Below, one piece after another: positions 1 through 11,835 of a DNA stretch of 64,000 bases. The stretch's first letter is position 1. Each line of letters starts with the position of its first letter. Below the pieces are notes generated by a model. That model had not been told where the DNA came from. It was given only the letters and a program-made list of their open reading frames with translations, and ran no database searches. Source of the stretch: Callorhinus ursinus (lineage: Eukaryota; Chordata; Mammalia; Carnivora; Otariidae). The translations under genes and the position numbers were made by a program. The stretch covers positions 9,687,529 to 9,751,528 of the forward strand of contig NW_020312775.1 of NCBI RefSeq assembly GCF_003265705.1, written 5' to 3'.

Positions 1-872
1 CAGTTAAGAAATGGGCAGATGACATGAATAGACTTTTTTTTTCTAAAGAAGACATATAGATGACCAACAGACATAAAAAGACGCTCAACATCACTCATCA
101 TCAGGGCACTGCAAATCAAAATTACATTGAGATATCTCTTCACACCTGTCAGAATGTCTAAAATCAACAACACAGGAAATAACAGGTGTTGGTAAAGGTG
201 TGGGCAAAGGGTAACCTTTTGCACTATGGTGGGGATGCAAACTAGTGCAGCCACTCAGAAACAGTATGGAGGTTCCTCAAAAAGGTAAAAATAGAATGAT
301 TTTAGAGTGCACCAGTTTTACTACTACGTATTTACACAAGAATAAAAATACTAATTCAAACGGATACATGCACCCCGATGTTTTTAACAGCATTATCTAC
401 AATAGTCAAATTATGGAAATAGACTAAATGTCCAATGACTAATGAATGGATAAGTATGTGGTGTGTGTGTATATATATATATATTAACCATCAAAAAGAA
501 TGAAATCTTGCTATTTGCTTGACATGGATTGAGCTAGAGAGTACTATGTTAAGCAAAATATGTCAATCAAATAAAGATAAATACCATATGATTTCACACA
601 TTTGTGGAATTTAAGAAACAAAACAAATGATCATAGGGAATAAAAAGGAGAGAGAGAGGTAAACCATGAAATGGACTCTTAACTATAGAGAACAAACTGA
701 TGGTTACCATAGGAGAGGTGGGGGGGATGGGTTAAATAAGTGATGAAGGACTAGTTTTGGTGAACACCAGGTTCTGTATGTTAAGTGTTAAATCACTAAA
801 TTGTATATCTGAAACTAATATTACACTGTATGGTAACCAACTGGAGTTTAAATAAAATAAAAAAAAACATTA
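1..872 (+). mobile_element. L1 LINE, 3' end (ORF2 tail plus 3'UTR), cut by window start
   Basis: The sequence carries the typical carnivore L1 ORF2 C-terminal region (GGAAAACAGTATGGAGG-like block near 255-285, the GAATGGATAA block near 443) followed by the purine-rich 3'UTR and an A-rich tail ending near 868. The reading frame is broken, so this is a dead copy. The 5' part lies outside the window. A TG/TA dinucleotide run at about 459-485 sits inside it at the position where L1 copies in this window repeatedly carry (TA)n. Confidence 0.9.
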
Positions 873-1989
873 AATTGAGATAACAGTCATGCCATGGCAG
901 CTTTCATAAGGAAACCAAAATCTAAGCTTATAAATGCCTTAATGTTACAAAATTGATAACTAAGGTCAACCAATTGCAAAGAGAGAACTAGCCTTTAAGC
1001 TATAGCTAGTTAATACTTTTCTTATTTTGCTTCTGTCTTTTGCTTATAAAAGATTTTCCCCAAGCTCCTGTTGCTTCAGCATTCCTAATCACTTCTGGTT
1101 TGGTACTGATCTGAATTGATTTTTGCTCAACTAAACTTAATTTTTAAAAATATGCCTCATCTTACCTTTTAACACTAAGTTATCTAAAGTGATATGCCAG
1201 TACATACCCAATGACAAGTAATTGTGCTTTAGAAACACAACAATGCCCAGTAAATTCCTAATAAAAGGTGGAATATCTAAAAGCACCCAAAGTAGGAAAA
1301 TTACTTGTGAGCATATATGAAATACATTCCAGGTACTTGGCAAAACATAACATGTTATAAAGTTTGAGATTCTGAAATGAGCTGAATACCTTACTGCATC
1401 AGCAGAAAACAGTAGAATTTGATTTCTTAGTAAAATTTGGTTTTATTTGGATTTGTACTATCTGGGGTAAATGAGTTATATATTTTCACATAACTTCAAA
1501 ACTGTGTTGCTTATTTTTTCAAAGTTTAAAAATCTTTAATTTTAACTTTTACAGTTTATTTTGTTATAAATGTATTTCTTATATCTTAAATTTTTGAATT
1601 TTTTAAATAAAAATGAGATGATTTTGATTTTGATTTGTGGAATTCAATACATTTATAGACTCTTGTATTTGATAGATGTCATCTATCATTTTGTTTTATG
1701 TTTTTAATTATATTACTTTGATATTTATTTCTCTTTTCCTATACATAGTGCCTAGTGTCTTTTTCTGTATAATATTTTAAAATAAAATGATAATCTCTCA
1801 AAATTCTAGTACAAGCTTCAGTAAAATTTTTCCCCAAAAGTTTGAACTATGTTTTGGTTATTGAAGTCAGTGATGACAATATAACTTAGGAAGGATTTTT
1901 TTAGATTCTAAAAAAATATAAAGTTCAGGATTCTTGTCAATTTCAAATGATTTTAGACTTGTACAGGAACACAGCTACGTATATTTAAG
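873..1989. other. AT-rich intergenic DNA with a possible old LTR remnant
   Basis: No gene is visible. The stretch around 1020-1140 has a TATAAAAG motif followed about 30 bases later by a C-rich block and then a 'TTTTGCTCAACTAAACTT' end, which resembles the promoter/R region of a class I ERV-type solo LTR. I could not find both ends or a target duplication, so this is only a suspicion. The rest (1150-1989) is unique AT-rich sequence. Confidence 0.35.
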
Positions 1990-2002
1990 GAAAATGCAAA
2001 TT

Positions 2003-2189
2003 ATTTTTTTAAAGATTTTATTTATTTTTTTTGACAGAGAGAGAGGAAACAGAAGCAGAGGGAGTGGGAGAGGGAGAAGCAGGCTTCCCGCTGAGCGGGG
2101 AGCCCAATACAGGGCTCGATCCCAGGACCCTGGGATCAGGACCTGAGCCACAGGCAGACGCTTAATGACTCAGCCACCCAGGCGCCCCA
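2003..2189 (-). mobile_element. SINEC (Can-SINE), full length, reverse
   Basis: On the minus strand it starts GGGGCGCCTGGGTGGCTGAG and runs through the tRNA-like head, CT-rich body and A-rich tail. It is flanked by a perfect 13-bp duplication, GAAAATGCAAATT (1990-2002 and 2190-2202), marking a clean L1-mediated insertion. Confidence 0.95.
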
Positions 2190-2202
2190 GAAAATGCAAA
2201 TT

Positions 2203-2469
2203 CTAACTAAGTAATTAAACAAGATATGGATTGCAGAATTATTTGCTTAAAAGATTTAGAAATAAAAGGATTATGAGGAAAATAAGACCAGAATTCAAAT
2301 CAAAAGGAAAACAATAGAGAAAAAACCCAAAATTAGTTCTTTCATAGAAAAGATGGATAATCTTATAGAAAACTGTTCAAGAAAAAAGACAAGATGTATA
2401 AATTAAAAAAAGTAACAGAAAAGGTCATTTGACAAAATTCAATATGCATTAATTTAAAAAGAACACTCA
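2203..2469. other. Short AT-rich stretch, nothing recognised
   Basis: A-rich sequence between the SINE and the start of the old L1. It may be decayed LINE, but I see no diagnostic motif, open frame or RNA gene. Confidence 0.4.
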
Positions 2470-3054
2470 AGATTCCAGTCCAGGATGGTGACAGGGGAAG
2501 ATTTTTAAATCTTCTCTTCCATGGAACACACCAAATTGCACACACCTATTAGTAGAGCAATTCCTTTTGAATAACTAAGGACAAACTGAACAATGTCTGC
2601 ACACACAAAAAAAGATAGAATTGAAAAAGAGAACAGCAAGAAAGACAAAGAGATAGTAATGAAAAAATTCTCATCCCAGATGCTGCACACTACATTGGTA
2701 TGGGATAGTACTGAAGGACTGGGAACAGATTCACCTGACCTTGTGCATAGAAAAAAAGCCATAGTTTAAAAGAACAACTAGTTTATTAAAGAGCAGACCT
2801 CATAACTCTATCAAATAGCAGAGGAACTGCTGGAACTCACTCTGGGTTAAGAGGGACTGGAGAGCAGCATGGCTTATTCTCCATGTCCACTTTGAAATCA
2901 AAGATCTGAGCAGGGTCTAGATTCCATAGCCAATTTGCTGCTTCAGCAAACTCTGGGTCCCCTAGCCTACAACAGCAACCAATAAGGTGGATCATAGGGA
3001 AACAAAACAAAACAAAACAAAAAACAGGTAAAAAACCCTGCTATATAAAAAAGC

Positions 3055-3492
3055 AGCTAGTTACAATGGAATACTACTCACCCAACAAAAAAAATGAAAT
3101 CTTGTCATTTGCAATGACATGGATGGAACTAGAGGGATTATGCTAAGCAAAATAAGTCAACCAGAGAAGACAATTATCATATGATCTCACTTATATGTGG
3201 AATTTAAGAAACAAAGTGGGATAATAGGGGAAGAGAGGAAAAAATAAAACAAAACTAAGTCAGAGAGGGAGACAAACCATAAGAGACTCTTAACTCTAGG
3301 AAAAAATTGAGGGTTGTTGGAGGGGAGGTTGGTGGGGGGATGGGGTAACTCAGTGGTGGACATTAAGGAGGGCACTTGATATAATGAACACTGGGTATTA
3401 TATAAGACTGATGAATCATTAACCTCAACCTCAGAAACCAATAATACACTATAAGGTACTTAATTAAATTTAAATTTAAAAAAAAAAAAGAG
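3055..3492 (+). mobile_element. 5'-truncated L1 3' end
   Basis: It starts in the terminal ORF2 block (AATGGAATACTACTCA) and runs through the GGGGAGGTTGGTGGGGGGATG 3'UTR motif to a poly(A) at 3478-3489. It splits the 5'UTR of the older L1: the host sequence motif 'TATAAAA-AG-CAGC' appears on both sides. Confidence 0.85.
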
Positions 3493-3761
3493 CATCCAGC
3501 ATATAAAAGAGTCAGCCCTAGAACTCTGCTAACTGCAGGGAGGGGGGGAAGCTGCTGGAATATTTTCTAGGTGGTAGGGATGGTGGACAATTTTTATGTT
3601 TTCCCTCCACCTTTACTAACTGAATGGGAGCAGAGCCCCAAAGCACTAACCAGCCTGACATCTTATCTAGCTCAGTAGGGTACTAGCCCACATCAGTCCA
3701 AGATGCCCTGGGGCACAGATTAAAAAAAAAAAAAGAAGGCTCGGTTAAAAACAACAAATAA

Positions 3762-4297
3762 GTCAAGCAGAGAAAGACAATCATATGGTTTCACTTCTAT
3801 GTGGAACATAAGGAAAAGCATGGAGGACATTAGGAGAAGAAAGGAAAAAATGAAAGGGCGGAAATCAGAGGGGGGGATGAAACATGAAAGACTATGGACT
3901 CCTGGAAACAAACTGAGGGTTTCAGAGGGGAGGGGCGTGGGGGGATGGGTTAGCCCAGCGATGGGCATTAAGGAGGGCACGTATTGCAATGAGCACTGGG
4001 TATTATATGCAAATAATGAATCATGGAACTCTACTAAAATCTAATGAAGTACTGGGGTGCCTGGGTGTCTCAGTCATTAAGCGTCTGCCTTCAGCTCAGG
4101 TCATGATCCCAGTGGGATCGAGCCCCACATCGGGTTCCCTGTTCTGTGGGAAGCCTGCTTCTCCCTCTCCTACTCCCCCCTGCTTGTGTTCCCTCTCGCT
4201 GTGTCTCTCTCTGTCAAAGAAATAAACAAAAATCTTAAAAAAAACAACTAATGAAGTACTGTATGGTGACTAACATAACACAATAAAAAATAAAAAT
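3762..4297 (+). mobile_element. 5'-truncated L1 3'UTR, itself split by a SINE
   Basis: An L1 3'UTR (CATATGGTTTCACTTCTATGT through AAAATAAAAATAAA) with the SINEC copy at 4054-4247 inside it. The flanks AAAACAACAAATAA (about 3748-3761) and AAAAGAACAAATAA (about 4298-4311) look like its target duplication with one mismatch. Together with the host L1 this is a three-layer nest. Confidence 0.85.
4054..4247 (+). mobile_element. SINEC (Can-SINE), full length
   Basis: It begins GGGGTGCCTGGGTGTCTCAG and ends with AATAAACAAAAATCTT plus poly(A). A perfect 13-bp duplication CTAATGAAGTACT (4041-4053 and 4248-4260) brackets it. Confidence 0.95.
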
Positions 4298-4719
4298 AAA
4301 AGAACAAATAATATATAAAAGAGACAGCCTTTTAACTCCTACAAATGGCAAGGGGATTGTTTGAATTCTCCCTGGGTCAGGGGTACTGACGGATATGATT
4401 TATGCTCCCCCTCCACCTTGGAGGCACAGACTGGTGCACAGTCCTGGTGCCCTAACAGGCCTGCGACCTTAGTGAGCCTTGGGCTCCTATGCCACAGCAG
4501 CCACAGCTATCCCACCAAAAGGTATGCAATGATGCATACCAGGACACTCCTGGTTATCACTCATTACACTTACAGCTTTTGGGCCAAGGTGACACAGGTA
4601 CAAAGCACCCTGGAATATTCTAGGTCCACACCACTTCATCAGATAGATGGCTCGCTAGTACACCTAGGGTTCATGGTGTTCAAGGATATCCTGGATAATA
4701 TCTGTTTCAGATCTAGCTT

Positions 4720-5650
4720 ACCTGCCAGTGTGTCTCCCGTGTGGAGTGTCCCAGAACAACCCCATCTCCACTGGTCTAAGGACTAGCCACCCAGTCAAGG
4801 CACCCCTTGCACTGATCACACCAGGAGACCCTGGTTTGCATCCAGTTCAGCTTCAGTTATCATACCAGATTGCCTTCAGTGTGGCTTGTGACCACTTCAG
4901 ATTAAGCTGTGATGAAAGGGCCTCCAATGTACAGAGTGCCACAGGACCACTCAGCCTATGCCCTGCCTTAGCTTCAGTTGCCCCTCCAGAGTACCCTCTG
5001 TGCAAAGTCCTGGAACATACCAATTTACATCCACTTCAGCTTCACCTACCCTGCTGAGGTGCACTCTGTGCCTAGAGCCCTGGGTCCCAATGGATTTCAC
5101 CCACTTCAGTTTTGACTGTCCCGCCAGGGCACCCTATGCACAGATTGCCTAGGGACCTCTCAGGCCCCACATTGTCTCAGCTCCAGCCATCCTTCCAGGG
5201 CATCCCTTGCACAGAGAACCCTAGGACACTATGGTTTCCATAATTTCACCTTCAGAAGTTTTGCCAAAGTGCCCTCAGTGCATAGAACCCTGGGACACAC
5301 CAACCTGAGCCCATTTCAGCTTTACCTGTCCTGCCAGGGTGCCTGCTGCATAGAAATCCGTGGAAAATATTGGTCTGTAACCCACCTCATCTACAGCCAC
5401 ACTGCCAGGTCATCCTTTTTGTGGATACTCCCAGGACACACAGGATAACACCCACTTCAACTTCAGCTATCCTGCCAAGTTTCCCTCAGAATATAGAGCC
5501 TTGGGCTAACCCACCTTGCACCCATATTAGCCTTATGTATTCTGCCAGTCACCTGCTGAATGGAGAGCAAAGGGACCACACTAATCTGTGTGCACATCAG
5601 GTTTAGCTGTCCTTCCTGGGTGCCCACTGTGAGGAGAATCCCTAGACCCC
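4720..5650 (+). repeat. Degenerate minisatellite (~65-76 bp units) in old L1 5'UTR
   Basis: About a dozen diverged head-to-tail units. Each has a 'CTGCCAGGGCACCC' core, a 'GCACAGAGCCCTGGGACA' core and a 'CACTTCAGCTTCA' core (good examples near 5060-5330). Known L1M-type 5'UTRs carry tandem promoter monomers of this kind, so I read it as the ancestral promoter array of the 2470-6625 L1, not as an independent satellite. Confidence 0.65.
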
Positions 5651-6631
5651 CAGCCCATGACAGCCAGGTATAGTCAGTCAGCAAAACTCACCAAGCATAG
5701 ACAATCTACATAGCAAATGACCATACACAAGACCATTCCTTCCAGTTTAGGAGAAGTAGTTGTTCTGCCTCATTCATAGAAAGAAACACAGAAAGTCAAG
5801 CAAAATGGGGAGATAGAGTAATATCTTCCAAAAGAAAGAACTAGTTAAAACCTTAGAAAAGCAACTGAAAGAAATAGAGTGAGCAATATGCATGATAAGA
5901 ACTTAAATAATGATCATAAAGAGGATCACTGGACCAGAAAGAGTGTAAGAAGTCAGTGAGACCTTCAATAAAAAATATCAAAAATACAATGAAAGAATCA
6001 ATATCTGAAATAACATATATACTAGAGGTATATAAGTGGATGAAGAACAACACATCCACAATCTGGAAGTCAGGAAAATGGGAAGAACTCAAACTGAACA
6101 ACAGAAAGAGAAAAGAATTTTTTAAAATGAGGATAAGCTAGGGGATCTCTTGAGCAACATCAAGGGAAAAACCATTCCATGAAAAAGGTCCCAGAAGAAG
6201 AAGAGAGAGAAAGAAGCAGAAGACTTATTTGAAGAAATAATAGCTGAAAACTTTCCTAACCTAGGGAAGTAAATAGACATCAAGATTCAAAAAGCACAGA
6301 GTTGCAAACAAAATCAACCCAAGGAGGTTCACACTAAAACAAAATAATTAAATGTCAAACATCAAAGAAATTTTATTTAAAATTTCCTCAAACTCAAACG
6401 ACCATCAGTTTAATATAGACTGCTATATATTAAGATGTTATACATGAACCTCTTGTAAAGACAAACACAAAATATATAATAAATAGACAAAAAATAAATC
6501 GATTGGAAGAAAGCCAAATATAACATTACAGAAACTTATCAATCAGAAAGAAAGAGTGCAAGAGAAGAAACAGAACTATGACAGCCAGAAAACAAATAAA
6601 AGTTGCATACCTATCAATAATTATTTTATTT

Positions 6632-6685
6632 TTTCATTTCATTTCATTTCATTATTTCATTTCATTCCATTCCATTCCATTTCAA
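6632..6685. repeat. (TTTCA)n / (TTCCA)n microsatellite at the tail of a minus-strand L1
   Basis: Repeated TTTCA units with ATTCC variants. On the minus strand this is (TGAAA)n, as expected for an expanded and mutated poly(A) tail of the L1 that begins here. Confidence 0.85.
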
Positions 6686-8512
6686 TTCCAGTGTAGTTAA
6701 CATACAGTGTTGTATTAGTTCCAGGTGTACAATATAGCATTTGCAACAATTCCATATATTACTTAGTGCTCATCAAGATAAGTATATCCTTAAAAAAGGT
6801 AAGTGTATCTTTAATATCCTTCACGTATTTCACCAATCACCCCACCAATCTTCCTTCTGGTAACCATTTGTTTGTTCTCCATAGTTAAGAGTCTGTTTCT
6901 TGGTTTGTCTTTTTCTTTGTTCATTTGTTTTATTTCTCAAATTCCACATTTGAGTGAAATCAGATGGTGTTTACCTTTCTCTGACTGGCTTATTTTGCTT
7001 AGCATTATGGTCTTTAGATCCATCCAAGCTGTTGCAAATAGCAAGATTATACTTTTTTATGGCCAAAAAAATTCCGTTGTATATATTTATATACCAGTTC
7101 TTCTTTATCTTTGCATCTAATTATGGACACTTAGGCTGCTTCCATAATTTGGCTATTGTAAATAATGCTGCAATAAACATCTTGGTGCATATATGCTTTC
7201 AAATTAGTGTTTTTGATTTCTTTGGGTAAATGCTCAGTAGTGCAATTACTGGATCATAGGGTAATTCTATATTTTACATTTTGGGGGGAACCTTCATACT
7301 GTGTTCCACAGTGGCTGCACCAGTTTGCATTCCCATTAACAGTTCATGAAAGTTCCTTTTTCTCCACATCCTTGCCAATACTTGCTGTTTCTTTAGTTTT
7401 TCATCTCAGCCATTCTGACAGGTGTGAGATGATATCTCATTGTAGTTTTGATTTACATTTCCATGGTGATGAGTTTTGTTGAGCCCCTTTGCTTGTGTTT
7501 GTTGGCCATCTGTATGTCATCTTAGGAGAAATGTCTGTTAATGTCTTCTGCTCAGTTTTTAATTGGATTATTTTTGTTTTGGGATGTTGAGTTGTGTAAT
7601 TTCTTGATATATTTTGGATACTTACCCTTTATCAGATATGTCATTTGAAAGTATCTTCCCCATTTGGCATGTTGTCTTTTAGTTTTGTTGGCTGCTTCTT
7701 TCTCTGTGCAAAAGCTTTCTCTTTTGATGTAATCCAGATAGTTTAGTTTTGCTTTTGTTCCCTTTATCTCAGGAGACATCTACAAAGATGTCGTTATTGC
7801 CAATGTCAGAGAATTTACTGCTTGTGCTCTCTTCAAGGATTTTCATGGTTTCTGTTCTTACATTTAGGACTTTAATCCATTTTGAATTTATTTTTGTGTA
7901 TGGCATAAGAAAGTGTTCCAGTTTCATTCTTTTGTATGTTGCTGTCCAGTTTTCCCAACAGCATTTATTGAAGAGACTCTTTTTCCCATTGCATTCTGGC
8001 CTCCTTTGTCAAAGGTTAATTGACCATATAATCATGGGTTTATTTCTGGACTTTTTATTCTGTTCCTTTGATCTGTGTGTCTATTCTCTGTCAGTACCAT
8101 ATTTGTTTGATTACTACAGTTCTGTAATATAACTTGATGTCTGGAATTGTGATACATCCGTTTATTTTGTTTTTCAAATTTGGCTATTTGGCTTTTCTGA
8201 GTCTTTGGGCTCCATACAAATTTTTGGATAGTTTGTTCTAGTTCTGTGAAAAATTCTCTTGGTATTTTGATAGGGATTACATTAAATCTGTAGATGGCTT
8301 TGGGTAGTATAAGTATTTTAGCACAATATGTTTTTCCGATCCAGAGCCTGGATTTTTTTTTTCATTTCTTTGTGTCATCCTCTATTTCTTTCATCAATGT
8401 TTCATAGTTTTCAGTGTCCAGGTTCTAAACCTCCTTGGTTAAGTCTATTCCTTGATATTTTATTATTTTTTGTGAAACTGCAAATGGGATTGTTTTTTAA
8501 TTGTTAGTGTAT

Positions 8513-8525
8513 AGAAATGCAATGG
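8513..8525 (+). repeat. Target-site duplication, 5' copy, of SLC25A3 retrocopy
   Basis: AGAAATGCAATGG here and AGAAGTGCAATGG at 9873-9885 (12 of 13 identical) bracket the inserted cDNA. Joined across the gap the L1 antisense sequence reads on normally. Confidence 0.9.
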
Positions 8526-9872
8526 GGTGAGCCACAGCCTTTTCAAGGGAGCGGTTGTGTGTTCGCCATCTTAGGAAGTGAGTGTGCCAGCCCTTGCTCT
8601 CAGAAGATGTTCTCGTCTGTGGCGCATCTGGCGTGGGCGAACCTCTTCAACGTGCCCCACCTGCAGCTGGTACACGATGGCCTCACGGGCCCCCACAGTA
8701 GCCCCATGGGGGCCCCGGGCCCGCCCCGCTGTTCCCGCAATCTGGCAGCAGCCGCTGTGGAGGAATACAGTTGCAAATGTGGCTCCATGAAGATTTATGC
8801 ACTGTGTGGCTTTGGTGGGATCTTAAGTTGTGGTCTGACACACACTGCTATCGTTCCTCTGGATTTAGTGAAATGCCGTATGCAGGTGGACCCCCAGAAG
8901 TACAAGGGCATATTTAATGGATTCTTAGTTACACTTAAAGAGGATGGTGTTCGCGGTTTGACTAAAGGATGGCCTCCGACTTTCATTGGCTACTCTATGC
9001 AGGGGCTCTGCAAGTTTGGCTTTTATGAAGTTTTCAAAGTCTTGTATAGCAACATGCCTATCTCTGGCACATATCACTATATTTGGCTGCTTCTGCCAGT
9101 GCTGAATTCTTTGCTGATATTGCCCTGGCTCCTATGGAAGCTGCTGAGGTTCGAATTCAAACCCAACCAGGTTATGTCAATACTTTGAGGGGTGCAGCTC
9201 CCAAAATGTATAAGGAAGAAGGCTTAAAAGCATTCTACAAGGGAGTTGCCTCTCTCTGGATGAGACAGATACCATACACCATGATGAAATTTGCCTGCTT
9301 TGAATGTACTGTTGAAGCATTGTACAAGTTTGTGGTTCCTAAGCCTGGCAGTGAATGTTCAAAGGCAGAGCAACTGGTTGTAACATTTGTGGCAGGTTAC
9401 ATAGCTGGAGGCTTCTGTGCAATTGTTTCTCACCCTGATGATTCCGTGGTATCTGTGTTGAATAAGGAGAAAGGTAGCAGTGCTTTTCAAGTTCTTCAGA
9501 AACTTGGATTTAAAGGTGTATGGAAGGAACTCTTTGCCCATATCTTCATGATTGGCACTCTGACTGCACTACAGTGGTTCCTCTATGACTCTGTGAAGAT
9601 CTACTTCAGGCTCCCTCACCCTCCTCCACCTGAAATGCCAGAGTCTCTGAAGAAAAGGCTTGGGTTAACTCAGTAGAATGATCAAAGCAAAGGTGGACTG
9701 AATCTGCTTGTTGATCAGTGTTGAGGAAAGTGCAAGAGGAACTTTTATATATTTGACAGTGTAGGAAATTGTCTATTCCTGCTATAATTACTGTAGTCTC
9801 TTGCCTAAGGCGGGGGTTTCAAACCCACTGTTGAAATAAACCCAACTATTCATGAAAAAAAAAAAAGAAAAA
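8526..9872 (+). pseudogene. SLC25A3: Processed pseudogene of mitochondrial phosphate carrier SLC25A3
   Basis: This is an intronless cDNA copy: 5'UTR from about 8526, start ATG at 8607, stop TAG at 9674, AATAAA at 9835 and a poly(A) ending at 9872. The parent imports phosphate across the inner mitochondrial membrane as a three-repeat SLC25 carrier of about 360 residues. Carrier signatures are visible: PLDLVKCRMQ (repeat 1), PMEAAEVRIQ (repeat 2) and HPDDSVVSVL (repeat 3). The frame is broken near 9066-9082. After YSNM, the codons expected for the 'LGEENTYLW' segment are shortened by about 16 bases, and the carrier continues in another frame from 9083. Repeat 2 has E where the family has K (AKVRIQ), and repeat 3 has D for A. 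The exon-3 region (YALCGFGG) looks like the ubiquitous splice form. It sits antisense inside the minus-strand L1. It is clearly not functional. Confidence 0.95.
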
Positions 9873-11835
9873 AGAAGTGCAATGGATTTCTGTACATTTA
9901 TTTTGTATCCTGAGACCTTACTGAACTCATTTCTCAGTTCTATTGGTGAAGTCTTTAGGGTTTTCTATATATAGTATCATGTCATCTGCAAACAGTGAAA
10001 GTATTATTTTGTCTTTATCAATTTCAATGCCTTCAATTCCTTTCTCCTGTCTGATTGGTATGGCCCAAACTATGCTGAGTAAAAGTGGTGAGAGCAGACA
10101 TCCTTGTCTTGTTCCTGACCTTAGGGGAAGAGTGCTCAGTTTTTCAACACTGAGCATGATGTTAGCTGTGGGTTTTTCATATAAGGCCTTTATTTTATTG
10201 AGGTATGTTTCTTCTAAACCCATGGTTTTTATCATGAATGGATGTTGTATTTTATCAATTACTTTTTCTACATTTATTGAAAAGATTATGTGCTTTTTTT
10301 TTATCCTTTCTCTTGATGTTGGATGTATCATGTTGACTATTGTGAAAATATTGAACCACCCTTACATTCCACAAATAAATCCCACTTGATCATGGTGAAT
10401 CATTTTTTAATGTATTTTTTATTTGGTTTGCTAATATTTTGGTAAGGATTTTAGCATCCATGTTCATCAGAGATATTGAGCTGTAGTTCTCTTTCATTTG
10501 TGGTGTCATTATTTGGTTTTGGGATCAGGGTAATGTTGGGCTCATAGAATGAATTTGAAAATTTCCCTTCCTCATATATTTTCTGGAATAGTTTGAGAAG
10601 AATAAGTATGAACTCTTCTTTAAAAGTTCAATAGAATTTGCATGTGAAGATGTCTGTTTGTGGATGTTTTGTTTGTTTTTTGGGGGTGAGATTTTTGGTT
10701 TACAGAGTCAATTTCTTTCCTGGTTATTGGCCTGTTCAGATTTTCTGTTTCTTCCTGTTTCAGTCTTAGAAGGTTATATGATTCTAGGAATTTATATTAT
10801 ATCTTTTAGGTTGTTTATTTTGTGGGCATGTAATTTTTCTTAATATTCTCTTACAATATTTTGCATTTCTGTGGTGTCAGTTGTTAGTTCTCCACTTTTT
10901 ATTTTGTTTGAGTCCTCTCCCTTTATCCACCCCACCCTTTTTATGATGAGTCTGGCTAGAGGTTTATTAATTTTGTTGATCTTTTCAAAGAACTAAATCA
11001 TGGTTTCATTCATGTGTTCTATTTTTTGTTTGTTTGTTTTTTATTTGTTTATCTATAATTTATTAGTGTTTTATTCTTAATTATTTCCTTCCTTTTGCTG
11101 GTTTGGGATTTTGTTTCTTCTTTTTGTAGTTTCTCTAGGTGTAAGGTTAGGTCATTTCTTTGAAATTTTTCTTCCTTCTTGAGATAGGACTGTATTGCTA
11201 TAAACTTCCTTCTTAACAACTGCTTTTGCTGAATCCCAAAGATTTTGGACTATGTTGTTTTCATTTTCATTTGTTTCCATGTTTTTTTTTTTATTTCCTC
11301 AACGTTTTTCTGTTTAACCCATTCACTGTTTAGTAGTATATTGTTCAACCTCCATGTTTTTGTGTTCTTTCCAGATTTTTTCCTGTGTTCTATTTCTAGT
11401 TTCATTGTATTGAGGTCAGAAAAGATTTATGGTGTAAACTCCATCTTTTCAATTTTTTTTCAAACTTGTTTTGTGGCCTAATATGGGATATATTCTGGAG
11501 AATGTTCCATGTACATTTGAAGAAAATGTGTATACTGCAGTTTTAAAATGGATTGTTCTGAATATATCTATTAAATCTATCTGGTTTAGTGTGTCATAAA
11601 AGCCACTCTTTCCTTGACTTTCTATTTAGAAGATTTGTCCATTGATGTAAGTGGGGTGTTAACTTCCCCTACTATTATTGCATTATTATCAATTACTTTC
11701 TTTATAATTTTTTATTAACTGATTTGTGTATTTGGGTGCTCCCATATTGGTAGCAAAATCTTTAGTTGTTATATTTTCTTGTTGGATTATAACTTTAATG
11801 ATTATATACTGTCCTCTTGGTCTCTTGTTAATGTG

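Larger units (their letters stand above)
2470..6625 (+). mobile_element. Old L1 (L1M type): 5'UTR with tandem units plus ORF1 remnant, interrupted
   Basis: The 5' end (CCAGGATGGTGACAGGGGAA near 2477) matches the start of eutherian L1M-type 5'UTRs. The 5'UTR continues past two inserted L1 tails (about 3055-3492 and 3762-4297), through a tandem-repeat tract (about 4720-5650), into an ORF1-like region (about 5700-6610). That region has the characteristic block encoding a 'F-EEI-AENFPNLG'-like segment near 6225-6265. Stops are frequent, so ORF1 is dead. ORF2 is missing: the element ends where a minus-strand L1 begins. Confidence 0.7.

Noticed and set aside
4361..5057. 141- and 109-codon ORFs in GC-richer sequence
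   Set aside because: They fall in the tandem-repeat 5'UTR of an old L1. The openness comes from repeat composition, with no family resemblance.
4720..5650. CRISPR-like spaced repeats
   Set aside because: The units are long, diverged and contiguous with no identical repeats or uniform spacers, and this is vertebrate L1 5'UTR.
9083..9676. Functional truncated phosphate carrier
   Set aside because: The open frame starts from a non-ATG codon created by the frameshift. It lacks the targeting sequence and repeat 1 and has motif substitutions.
9943..10389. 148-codon plus-strand ORF as a gene
   Set aside because: It is the antisense shadow of the L1 reverse transcriptase region. The minus-strand frame contains FADDMI.
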